Made by a program: the position numbers and the translations under genes
Notes under the pieces: model-generated
The model's input: only the letters and a program-made list of their open reading frames with translations
The model's database searches: none
Told to the model about the DNA's origin: nothing
Origin: Diphasiastrum complanatum
Lineage: Eukaryota; Streptophyta; Lycopodiopsida; Lycopodiales; Lycopodiaceae
Length of the DNA: 64,000 nt
Direction: 5' to 3'
Assembly (NCBI GenBank): GCA_029204225.1
Contig: CM055108.1
Span: 12,897,955 to 12,961,954, forward strand
Shown: positions 26,863-40,100 of the stretch, piece after piece
How positions within the stretch are numbered: position 1 is the stretch's first letter
Layout: the number at the start of each line of letters is the position of its first letter

Positions 26863-28076
26863 TAGAATGTAGGCTGTTGTAGAGAAAAACTGAATCTTGT
26901 GTTTTGATTGGGCCATGTGCCCTAAACCTTCATCGATGGGCAGCTGACGGCGGGCAGTTGAAAGTTGAAAGGGCAACTTCCAGAATATTTGTGACCTAGA
27001 AAGTTCTAGAGAGAGAACTCTAGCGATGTATCAAGAGAGAGATAAAGAGATATAACCTAGAGAGAGAGAGAGAGATAAGCGAGAGCGTGAGGAGCAACGA
27101 TGATTGATCGGGAGAGAGAGGAGCAGCAGGCAGTATCGGGAGAGAGAGCGAGCGAGGAGCAACACGAGGATGGCTGATCCAGAGAGAGGAGCAGCAGCAG
27201 TATCGGGAGAGAGAGCGAGCGAGGAGTGGCACAAGGATGGCTGATCCAGAGGGAGAGGAGCATCAGCAGGATCAGGAGAAAGAGCGAGTGAGGAGCAGGA
27301 GGAGGATGGATGATCCGCGGAGCGAGAGAGAGAGAGAGAGAGCATGAGAGATGAGCAGGGTGAGAGCGAGAGAGAGGGAGAGAGAGAGAGAGAGCGCGAG
27401 AGAGGGAAAAGAGGATCAGAATGGGAGCCTTGTCGCTTATTGGCATGGGGACAACCTGGGGACAGCTTTGGCCCCGACCCAATAAGCGACTGACATGTGG
27501 AGTTAGGGCAAGGGACAAAACACCCCTTGACACGCGTGCGTCGGCAATGCACTGGTGCCGGGACCACACATTGGCGCCACGCGGGACCATGCTGACGCTA
27601 GCGCCGGGACCACACCCACACTGGCGCTACCCTCACGCGGGACCACAATGGCGTTGGCGCCAGCACCGGGACCACACAATGGCGCCGGGACCATCGCTCG
27701 GGAGCATGCTGGGGGCGCCGGGCACCAGGCCTGTGCACAGGCACCTCCATGCTCACGCATGCATGGGAGAATATGGGCAGTTTCATTATATATGCAGGCA
27801 GATTTATTTCTCCCAGTTGATTATGGGATAATTTGAGATCTGCCACGTGGAAAATAGGTCAGGCAGGGCGGGCAGCGGGCAGCAGGCAGACAGGCCGGGC
27901 AGCAGCAGGCCGGCACCTGGGACGCATGTCGGGAGCTGAAGAGGGTCGGGGTCAAACCCCGACGTGCTAATAAGATACGCGGGAGAGCCGTGAGATAGCA
28001 TAGTTTTCTTGGTAGGGTTTTTAGGGTTAGGGTTTTTTTTAGGGTTGAATGGAGTAAAATAGCCATAATGTGAGGT

Positions 28077-28138
<62 letters not shown>

Positions 28139-31100
28139 CAATGCTAATAGATATTATGTTTCTTGCATATGTATCACATATTTAACAAACATACTCATAC
28201 AATGTTTCTATGCCCACTTGTGTGCATGCATGTTTGTGTGGAAATTTCATAGATCTACCTTGCCTACATGCTGCTGGTGCTCTATACTTAGCACATGTAA
28301 AGTTGATGCTATATCGGAGTCTATCCAGTATTCTTCAATGGGATTCGTTCTTTAGATGAAACTTATGTACCACAGCGTCTTAGATTATGTATGTAAGTGA
28401 AATGTTAAAACTTCATAATGTGTTCGAAAACTCACCTCAGCCACAAGTATGAGTAAACATTTCAAAATATGACACAAGGGAACTCTGAGTTTTTCCTGCA
28501 AATTCAGTGCTAATCTCAAGAGTCAAAGCATTAAAGTGGACCCGTAACCATGTGTCACGGAGTCATTGAAGCTTCTTTTCTGGTATTTTATGAACGGAAA
28601 AGTAGTAACTGACAACTTCAAGCATCTTCTCTGGTATTTTATCAATGGCGGAGTAGTAACTGACATAACTTCAATAATTATAGTGTTCAACAGTTTTCTT
28701 TGTCAATTCAAATACAGATCTCTGACACTCTTCAACTCTGAAGAAATTAACATATATTTTACCTTGGTCTCATTGCAGATTTATCAGGTTGTTGAAAAGA
28801 ATAAAAGTCTAAAGAAAATAAGTTTCTTATGCCACTCATTAGGTGGCCTTTTTGCACGGTATGCTATTGCGCTCCTTTTTAAGGAAGAAGTGAAGGCTAG
28901 ATACAAAAGTCAAGGACATCTGAAGTCCACTGGTATGACCAGTGGACAAGTCTGCACCGTGGCAGGACTTGAGCCTGTCAATTTTATCACATTGGCCACA
29001 CCACATCTTGGGGTTAGAGGCAAGAAGCAGGTGATAAACTTTTCCTTTGATGATTTTCTTTTGTGTCCTTCCTCATTATATTTACTTATGCTGCAGCAAA
29101 AAATGCCACTATTGCAGTCCATGAGATTTCAGGCTTGCTATCAAGTACGTATTTCTAATTATGTTGGCATTGAAATAATGGCCTAGCTGCCATTTCTGCT
29201 TGGAGTCCCTGTTCTGGAGAAAATTGCTGTCCCTCTAGCACCTCTCATTGTTGGGCGAACAGGACGGCAATTGTTCCTCATGGATGGAAAAGCTAGCGAT
29301 CCACCGCTTCTGCTACGCATGGTCTCGGACTGTGAGGAAGGGAGATTTTTGTATATTTTCTTACTTCACTGAAGCCCAACTCTTTTGCATTTGATTTCTA
29401 TAGGATTTATTACTTGCATGAACAAAGTTTTTTTGCAGTTAAAACATAATGTTTGGTTCTAATGGTTGCAGGTCTGCATTAGGCAGTTTCCAGTTGCGTG
29501 TGGTGTACGCCAACGTTAGCTACGATCGTATCTTTTTACTTTCATGATATGAAAAATAAGTTTTTCTTCTGGACATTAAGCAGTAACTGGGCCACATCAG
29601 CTACTCCCCCTGTGAGTCACTGCTAGCACCATGCAAATGACATGTTAATCCAAATAAACCTTATCATGGTTCCTGCATGTTTTTATTATCTTATCAGCTG
29701 AATGCATATGGATTCCGTCCTTGGAGGTCAAAGCAGTTTCAAGTTGTGTTGTTGCAAGATTTCTTTGGTAGAAAATCATTTTGACTTTCTGTTGGACCAA
29801 TTACGCTACTTGTGGAATAGTTCACATGGCAATGACGTTTGCCATGAGCATGCAGTATGCAGCATAACTTGCTATTGAATATCAACTATTATCAGTTGAA
29901 GGATGCTGCAGCATTTGTTTTGTAGGCATTTTAACTTCTAATATCCTTCATATGTTGACATACACTTCCTGTTGGGCTAATCTAGTAATTTCTGAGCATG
30001 GCATATAAATGGTGAAAGGGTTTTTTCTACAAATATCCATGTCTCTTGGGAGTATAGAGATAGTTTGCAATCAAAATTAAGTTGTAGTGCACTGTACAAT
30101 ATTCTGTAAATCACTTAACTTTGATAGATTGGGTAGGCTGGCGAACATCTTCGATACGAAGGGAAACAGAACTTCCAAAGGTAGTCATCCTCAACTTCAT
30201 TTTATTACTTTTTCTATTTGAATTAAGTGTAGCTTCAAATCGACAATTTGATTGCATAAATATAAAGTATTCTATTCATGGGCTTCCACTAATAAATCAC
30301 AGTAAGAAGACCTACTTTCTCCTGAGGCATGGTATCCTGGAAAAATATTGGGTAACATTTTTTTGCATTAATGAAGAATAGTATTCTCAAATTCCAGCTA
30401 TTTATCAGATTGGGTTCTTCATATATTATTATGAGCTCGACATGTAGGTTATTGTCTATGAACCTTAGAAATAAATAAACTTCTGATGTCGCAGTATATA
30501 AATATTATCGGTTTGAAAGTTGAACTCATGCTTTTGAATAGAGTATGATGTTCTTAATGATTTCAAAAATGTATAGAAATTATTGTCTTGTTTACTTTTA
30601 TCTCCTGAGGCTTTTGTAGGTTCAGAGTTCAGAAAATGTTCTGCTTGCCATTTAGTTTTTGCTTATGTTGTAATTGGTTGCAGCCTCCTCGTCATTCACT
30701 GAAAGGCTATAAGCATGTCATGAGTGTGGTTGACTACCCAGCAGTGCCCACAAAATCACCCTCATTTCAGAAAAATGCTGCTGAAGCCAAAGAGGCAGCA
30801 CAAACTGATCCAAGCAGCAAGAAAGCTGTTGAATATCATGAAATTCTTGAAGGTGAATATTTTGTGGTGATGTTGAAAGTTGTGTTTCAGTTTAAAGTTT
30901 AAACTTTAGATAGATATTACAACTTTCAGTAAGGAATCATATGATGTCATGCCTGCATGTATTTAGTGAATGCCTTTTTTCCTGTTTGTATGGAACTTCA
31001 ATGTTATTGCAGCGTTCACTTTATAACCTTTTTTTTTCTTGTTCTACTGGCTATCAATATCTTAGCATCTCCATTAGACTTTTCAGATTTGACGGTTCAA

Positions 31101-34100
31101 CTTATGTGCATGATTGTTTCCTTGATTTGGGCTACGTTGCAGAGGAGATCGTCAAAGGCTTGCAGCAAATCTCATGGCGGAAAGTTGACATCAGCTTTCA
31201 TTCAGCCTTATGGCCATATCTTGCCCACAATCATATACATGTAAGATCATCTCTTTTTCAATGTGTGTGTGTGGAGAGGAATAACATACAATGTTTAATT
31301 AGTGGAGACCCAACAAGTTCCAAGCGACAAAGTCAAACAACAAGGGCACCATCTTTATTTGACTCCAATGTTGCTGTTGATGAACAGTTTTCTATCTATT
31401 GATAAGTCATCCATTAGGGCTACGTGGATTTCGTCCACCTCTTAATAAACAAAACAAAATTATTTTAAAGTTAAATTGCAATAAATATGTAAGACCATTT
31501 ACTCTAGGGCGGATAGAGATGTGAGAACTATTTTGCATTGTATGGTATGATATAAAAACAAAAAGAATGCGTTTTTTTTTGTTTGTTTAAAATACAATGT
31601 GTTAGGCTCATTTTCATCGAGGGATCGATCTCGACGAAAGAGGTTAAAAGGGAATGGCATCGCTGCTGATCAGGACTCGTGCCATACGAGGATAGCTAGG
31701 CATCCTGATGGTCGATCCGAGGGATGTCCCATCTAGCTAAACTGTGCTCCCCGATTGAAGTGGGTTTCTAGGCTCATAGGAGTACGATCATAGGGAGGGT
31801 GAATTCTCCGCGTACCTTTTGTTTCCTTAACGCAATTCACAGTGGATTGATTCAGTCCGATTCGAACCGAATGTTTGGTCCCTATTGGACCTGTTAAAAT
31901 TTCGAGCCCCCCCCCATTTGTAGGGTCCCGAAGATTGTCTTATTGCATTTTGGTGATTGTTTTTTGACGTTGAGAGAAAAAAGAGGTGCGAGAGAGAAAA
32001 GGAAGGAGAAAGAGAGTAAGAGAGAGGAGAGAGAACTTCAGAAAGAGGTTTTAGGGTTTAAAGAGGAAGAGGGAATTTGCAAGGAGAGAAGAGAACGTGG
32101 AAGTTGGAAATAGGAAGAGGAGAGAGGAACAAGGAAGAGCCCCTCTCTTGATATAGTCCTTAAGTTCAAGTTCAGATGTTGGAACAGGCTCCTCACCTGT
32201 CACAAGCTTCCAACATTCTTTGTCTTCAAGAATGTTCTTGATCTTGAATTTCCATATGCTCAAGCCGGCTGGCTTCACTCAGCATGCTCTCTGCAAGACT
32301 AGACATAGCTGGATAGAAATAAAACACAAAAGGCAAACTGGGGTTTTCACCCAACTAGGGTATGCAGCCACTTGCTCAATAACCCTCAGCTTTTGGATTT
32401 GAAACTATCCCCCTGTATGGCTGTCCTAGCCCTTGTCCAAGATCCACTCAGAACTTTCATTGAAGTCCCCACTGTAGAAAGCGCCCTCCTACAGTCCTGG
32501 CTGTCCAAAAAGACTCAAAAAATTGTCCCAAATTAGAAACTTTTTGGCTCCCTGTACTCCCCTTGCCAACAGTACTCCAACCATGCAGATAGCATAGAGA
32601 TCAGATGCCCCTACAAAAAGTGCTCCCTCCTCAAAGGTAAGCTGCTCTCCAGGAATGGCAGGAATCTGATCAAAAACAGGTCCAAGCTTTCACCACACCA
32701 CAGGCAACATAACCTGCTCTAATACCATGACAAATTCCAAGGCCTAGCTATGGAGTATCATAACAACATAGTAAGCACACTATGAAAGCTTCAGAAAACC
32801 AGCTATGGAGTAGAACACAAAAGCAAGAGAGAGAGGACTTCAAAGCTCTCACAACATGAATGAATATTCAAAGTGTAGTAGGGCGTGGAAACCCCTCCAA
32901 AGTTTGGGCTACATATAGCATGTTATGTGTAGAGGTGGTGTCTTGCTAATTCTAGCTCTAGAACCCACATGGGCCCTTAACCTACTCGATTTACTTGCCT
33001 AATTAGCACAAGTGGGGTGTACTATGTACATAAATGTTTTACCCCCATGTCTTATTCACAACTTACAAGTTACAAGTATACAAGCCTTAAGGGGCAAAAT
33101 AGGCATTTATTTCAACAAATCTAACTCCTATACTTGGTATATGTCCAGGTCAATTACTTAATCAAAAATTATATGTCCTATAATAGATTTGTAGCACCCT
33201 ACTTCATGCAAAATTATTCTATAGCTATCTAATAACATAGACCAAAAAAATAGCTCGCAGGCATGACCCATGAACATTAGGGGTCAAATTAACATTAATT
33301 TTCAACACCCCCCCCTGAATGTTAATTTTGTTATGTATCACTCCTACAATTTCTCTAAACTTCTCAAATTTGTTTTTACCAAGTCCGTTAGTAACAATAT
33401 CTGCAACTTGCTCTTCTGTAGAGGACAATAGATAAGCTCAACTTTGTGATTTTGAAGTTTCTCTCTAATGAAGTGTTGTTGTACTTCAATATGCTTTGAT
33501 ATGCTATGAAAGACTGCCAACTTGATGCAACTTTGTAGGTGTTTCATGTACCATGTGAAGATCATGTAGAATTCTTTGTAACCAAATTGCTTCGCATGTT
33601 GCACTCATAGTAACTAGATACTCCACCTCTGTACATAACAAATTACAATGCAATAGTGGGTTGCTTCTTGGAACTTCAAGATATAGAACTTGATCCAAGA
33701 TTAAAGACATAACCTGTAGTCAATCTTCAATCTTTCGCATCTCCAACCCAATCTGCATCCACAATTCCTTGTAATTGCAAAACATCTTGCCTTCCATAAT
33801 AAATTCTAAATGGAAAATTGCCTTCAATACATCTGAATATATGCTTTGTAGCTTTCCAATGATTCTATTTAGGCCTAGCCATAAACTGACAAACCATACC
33901 ATTAGCATGTGCAATATCTGATCGTGTAATTGTTAGATAGATCAAACTTTCAACAAGTTGTCTATATAACGTTTCCTCTACATCTTGATCTTCCTCAACT
34001 TCATAAGCTTACATCCACAATGATATAGGCTCGAAATTGGTTTGCATTCTGACATCTTGATCTTTTCAAGATCTCTCATGCTAAACTTTGATGAGAGATC

Positions 34101-37100
34101 TATCTTAATATTTTGAATCCAAACTTGATTAGAACCTAAGTTCATCAACATACATCACTACAGTAAAAATCTGATTATTTTTTACCATAACATAAAGTGT
34201 ATGCTCCGCACTACTCTAAAAACCAAGCTCTTCAAAGTATGTATCCCCCCTCGTATACAATGCCCTAGGTGCTTGCTTAAGTCCATATAATGTCTTTTCC
34301 ATCTTGGAAACCTTGTCTTCATGTCCCACTACTATGTAACCTTCTGGCTGCTTCATATAGACTTTCTCCTCTAAAAGCCATTCAAGAATGTCCCCTTAAC
34401 ATCCATTTGCTGGATATACCAACCAAAATGAGCCGCCAAAGACAAAATTGTTCTCATAGTAGTCAAGTTAGAAACTGGTGCAAAAGTTTCTTTGTAGTTA
34501 ATTCCTTCCTTTGGAGCATACTCTTTTGCAACCAACCTTGCCTTATTTTTTTCTATAGATCCATCCCATTTATAGTTAGTTCTATAGATCCAATTGCTTC
34601 TTACCTGTAGGTAATTGAACAAGTCTCCAAGTCTTGTTCTTCATGATTGACTTGTACTCTTCAGAGTGTTCTTGCAAGCTTAATCTTTAGGGATTGTCAT
34701 AGTGTTATCAAAGCAAGGTTTGCAATTGGATCGAAAAGTGAATTGATTGCTGAAAGTAGATGGGTCCTTACTTTCCAAAACGGTAGCCATAAATTCATAT
34801 TGTAAATCTTCATCCTCATGCTGATCCCCATGTCGATCTTGATCTTGATCCTCATGTTGCTACTCAAGCCTTGCTATTCTTCTAGCTCACTGTTTACTTG
34901 ACTCTCCCGGTTCCAAGATGACTCCAACTTTGATAGTCTCATAGTACCACCTACGTAACTTTTTAGTAAATGGTGTAGGATGCTTCCTGCCTGGTGGCGG
35001 TGGAGGTGAATAACTATCTCATGTACTTGACCTCTCTTTCCTTTTTCCTATTTCTATCTCTAGGAAAATGAGTTGGTGTAGTCAAGGAATTACATCATCT
35101 TGCTCCTTACAAGATAGTTCAGTGTCTTTATGAGATCCCATCTCATCAAAGATACATCCCTGCTTATAATAACTTTCTTTCCTTCAATGTCATAAAGCTT
35201 GTATCCTTTGTCTTGATCAACATATCCAAGCATCAAACACTTTGTTGCTTTTGAATCCAACTTACTTCTCATGTCCTTAGGTATATGAGCATATGCAATA
35301 CTCCCAAACACACTCAAATGACTTACACTACATTTCTTACCGTATAAGCTTCTTCTGAAGTTCAATTTAGTAAAGACCACCAAGAAGACTACTAAGATGA
35401 GGATAATATTAACACACAAAGACTAGTGGGAGCCAAATCACCCATCCAACTAGAGATGTAACACAACAACTCACCCCCAAGCCATGGCAAGTGAATACTT
35501 GAACAACTGGCAACCAAGAACCAACGGCTTGGAATGTGGGAGGGCGAGTTCCTACCAATACATATATTGGTAGGATCGTGCATCTCCCATGCAATCCAGC
35601 TAAACTTAGGCCACATATCCCAAGTAGTCTTCATGCATGCGTCCGCCGTCATGTGCCATGCACTGCTCCACATGTCTTTGTAGGAGTGTCTGGGTCCTCT
35701 GAAGGTCATTAGTTACAAAACTGGCCTTGACATGGAAGTAAACCAAGATGTAACCAACAATCTTGAACACTAGAGAGCCGGTCTACCATATCAGGACTAT
35801 TCCAAATCCCTAGAACTTGATATGGCCATAACAGATTCTCTACAACTTTAGTAGGACTCTTATTCAAAAGGTAAATTTTACCTGTTGGAATTTGCCTTCT
35901 CTTCACCTTCTTGTTGGTACAATTTATTTTTTTTCCAATTCCCTTGGTGCTTTAGCTTTCCTTTGTTCTTCTTCCACGTTTCTCCTTTTTTTGAATTTGC
36001 CTTTGCTACTTTGCTATGAATGCATATTCTTTAAAGTTATCCCTGTTCATGAAATTATGACATCTCACTTCCTCTTGTAACAAAATAACATTCAAAGTTA
36101 GAATTAAAGTTAGAATCACTGTGTTACTGTACTGTGGGTCCTATCAGTGGATAAGGATCAGTTGGCCTCGCCACGAGGCAAGTCGACGAGACATGCGTCC
36201 CGCCAACGACAACCTGGGTCATGCATGGGTTGCCTGAGTGAACAACTATATGTACAGTGTAATTTCATTTTGAGAAATACAGTTGCTATGTGAGCTTGCT
36301 GAGGAGAGTGTTTTCTATCTGTGTTACTGTGTGGCATGATCTGTGTTCCTGTGCAAAGCAAATTCTAAGTTGGTATCAGAGCCGTACAGGGAGTGTACAC
36401 AGTACAGTGTCGCCGTTGAAGAGAGCTTCGGGAGAACTGCCTTCTGAGAGTTTGGGGTTTACGGCGGGTTGAAGACGGAAAGAGAAGCACTGGTGCATGG
36501 TTTCTAATTTATAGAGGCTTGCTAAGCTCAGCAGAGGGATTATTAGCCTGTGCATAGCATCAGACAGGGAAAAATCTGGTGAAAAATTGACAATTTCGAA
36601 GCCAGCTGAAAATTGAAACCGGGCTTGGGATTACGGTTTTTATACATAAGTGGTGATTTCTTCGCTGTTTGCGCACCGTTTTGGATGCCGTAAGGACAGG
36701 AAGGAAGCTAATCACGTTGTCAACCAGCCATGGAGAGATTCTGAGGTTTATGTCAGAGATTTGTCTCCAGACAGTTAACCTAGCAGATTTGCGGTAAAAA
36801 GGTGAAAAAAGCCACTTTGTCAAGTTGAGCTAAAATCACCGTTTCTCCACGGCATTTCCTGACTGAACACTCTACAGTCTTGGATTCAGTAGGGCGACCC
36901 TGCTCCAGGCCTCAGATTGTGCTCAAAACAATCCACAGGAGAGTTTGATCTGACATTTTTCAGAGAAGGGAGGCGCGGCCGCAGGCAGGGAGGTCGCGGG
37001 CTGTTCGCGCGCCCAACGCAATAGTCAGCATAGTGTCTTGAAGACCATAGCGATTGTAGGAGCATGGTTCAATGCCCAGATGCAGTTTGGACCTTTGGAT

Positions 37101-40100
37101 GAGGTGTCAAATGAATCGACGGTCCAGAACCTGTGATGGGAAAGAAATTTGGACCACAAGATTTGGTTCAGCCATTGGATGAGCTTTGAACAGGGCCCTG
37201 AAGAAGTGAAGTGCATTCTGGCCTTCAACTTCATTAAAAATTTTCATACTGAAAGTTGAGTTGGGTCCCTTCCCAAGTGAAGAGTGAGGTTTCTTCATTG
37301 TGAAGAAACAGTTCAAAAACTAGAAAAGTCCCTATTTTTGGGTCCTTTGCCCGTTTTGACCCAAACGAAAGGCTATAACCTCCAAACGAAGGGCACCCGG
37401 ACTGTACCTACAAGTACGGTACAACAAAACAGAGTGATTGCAGCGGAGAAAGTGTTCGGAGTACGCCAGAAGTGATTTCACCATTCCACTGGGGACGTTG
37501 TTAGGAGTTGACTACTGAGTGCATTTCGGAAGGCGACACCAATTTGGCTTTGAAATTGGTGGAAAAGCGGCGAGTGGCCTGGTAAGGGAAAAAGTGCAGG
37601 TCATTATTTTCAACTTCTGACATTACTGTTGGCCTCGGCATACTGTTCTTAGCCTAAGGCAGAAGTTTCAAGCAGTTTTGCGATGGCAAACATGGGAGAG
37701 TCCATTTTGAGTGAAAGTAGCAAATTGGACGGGATTTCCAACTATGCAGTGTGGAAATTCAAAATGAAAAACATACTGATGGAGAAAGACGTGTGGGAAG
37801 TCGTCACAGGTGATGAGAGAAGGCCGCCAAATGAAGCAGACATCAAAGTGTTCGACAAAAAGATGAGGAAAGCTTTGACCTTCATTAATTTGTCAGTGAA
37901 AGATCACATCATTACCCACATTTGTGATGCTATTACACCCAGACAGGCATGGGATGTGCTAAAGGAGCAGTTCGAGACGTCAAATCCGTCAAGAATCATG
38001 TTTCTGAAGTCAAAGTTGAATAGTGCCCGCATGGAGCAAGAAGAGCACATTCAGACGTACATGACGAGAATCAAGACAATGAGAGATGAACTGCATTCTA
38101 TTGGCGAGCGCATACGTGATGTGGAGCTGGTGCACAACGCATTGTGCGGCATTGCAGAATCCTATCAGATGTTCGTGAGCGGAATAGCATCAAGAGAAAT
38201 ATTGCCAACCTTTGACGAGCTCACAAAAATCTTGATGCAGGAAGAGCAACGACGAGAAATGGTGAAAGCTAGACGTCAAAATACTGACGATCAGGCACTT
38301 GCGACACGCCAAAAGCAAGGCAAGGACAAGGGCAAGAAGAAGTCTAAGCAGCAATTTGCCAAGTCTCAGGAGGATGAGGGATCTTCCAGTAAAACTAAGA
38401 AGAAAGGCAAGTGCTTCCATTGTGGTAAAAAGGGCCATTGGAAGAGTGAATGTCGCAATTCCTGGCGGAACAAGGCAAGGGGAAACCAAAAGAAGCAGGT
38501 AACCTTGTCGATGAGGGTGAGATTGAAGACTCTAGCATCTTCATATCTGCTTTGTCATCTAATCAAGATTATCAAGCATGGTATATTGACTCAGGAGCCA
38601 CAAGACACATGACAGTTAACAAGAATTGGTTCAGTAGTTTGAAGGTGTTGGATAATGGAACATCTGTTTCATAAGCAAATGTTGAGGTGTGCATGATCAA
38701 GGGGATAGGCACAGTTTCAATCCAACTACCTGATGGCAAAAGCAGGATGATCAGGGAGGTACTTTACGTATCAGGCTTGAAGAAAAATCTACTTTCTGTT
38801 GGAGTCATTACTGATCAAAAGTTGAAAGTAGAATTCGCCCATGATCGTTGCTTTGTGAAGGATGCGAACCAAAAGTTCAAAGTTATTGCGGATGGAGTAA
38901 GAGAGCCCAATACAAAATTGTACAGGTTGAATGCTACAATCAAGGGGCAACATGGACTTGTATCGTCCATTCCTTCGCAAACTGAGTTGTGGCACAAGAG
39001 GCTTGGTCACTTGAACTTGGGAAGCCTCAGTTTGATGAGAAAATTGGAGATGGTAACAGGATTGCCTACCATAGAAGATCACTTGAAATCGATGTGCGAA
39101 TCTTGTGTATATGGGAAGCAACATCGAGGGAAGTTCAATAAAGGGGGTGTTGCAAGAGCAAAGAACATCCTGAATTTAATCCACAGATTTATGCGGGCCT
39201 ATGAGGACCATGTCCTTAGGTAAAGCCTTTTATTTCATGACCTTTATTGATGATATGTCACGTAAAACGTGGATCTACTTCTTGAAAAAAAAATCAGATG
39301 CATTTGATAACTTCAAGAGCTTCAAAGCATTGGTCGAAAATCAAACAGGTAGGAAGATCAAAGTCGTAAGATCAGATAGTGGAGGTGAGTACAAGTCTAA
39401 TGACTTCAATGATCTTTCTGATCAATGTGGGATTAAAAGACAATTTACGCAAGCTCATACTCCTGCTCTCAATGGTGTAGCTGAGCGCAAGAATCGTACG
39501 ATTGTGGAAAGTGCCAAATCTATGCTAGCTGAGATGAAACTACCAAAAGATTTTTGGTCAGAAGCATGTAGCACGGCAGTCTATCTTCAAATTAGAAGTC
39601 CTACCATTGCCATACCAAAGATAACACCTGAGGAAGCATTCATGAAGAGGAAGCCAAAGGTGAACCACTTGCGAATCTTTGGATGTAAGGCCTTTGTACA
39701 CATTCCTAAGGAAGAGAGACGTAAACTTGATGTAAAAGCTATCAAGTGCATATTCCTAGGATATGATGATCGTGTGAAGGGCTATAGATGTTTTGATCCA
39801 ATCGAAAACAAAATTCATATAAGCCGTGATGTTATCTTTGATGAATCCAAGATGTATGAAGACGAGGATGCTGAGAAGATAGACACATCCAATGGGAAAG
39901 ATGGTATAGTGAGGATACCACCTGATGATGATCGATTCATTGACCTTCCGAGTGATGAACATGAGGATACATCTCAAGATACTACTACTCAACCTCAAGA
40001 AACAGGTTGGAGAAGTAGGGACAAACCTTTTGGTGCAAGAAGGATTGAAGTTGCAGGTGACAAACGCAAGGAGAAGGATTTATCGTGGGATACTTTTTCA

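Noticed and set aside
28566-29186. Single 206-codon ORF as an independent gene
   Set aside because: Its middle is exon 4 of the hydrolase; the ends are intron sequence read through.
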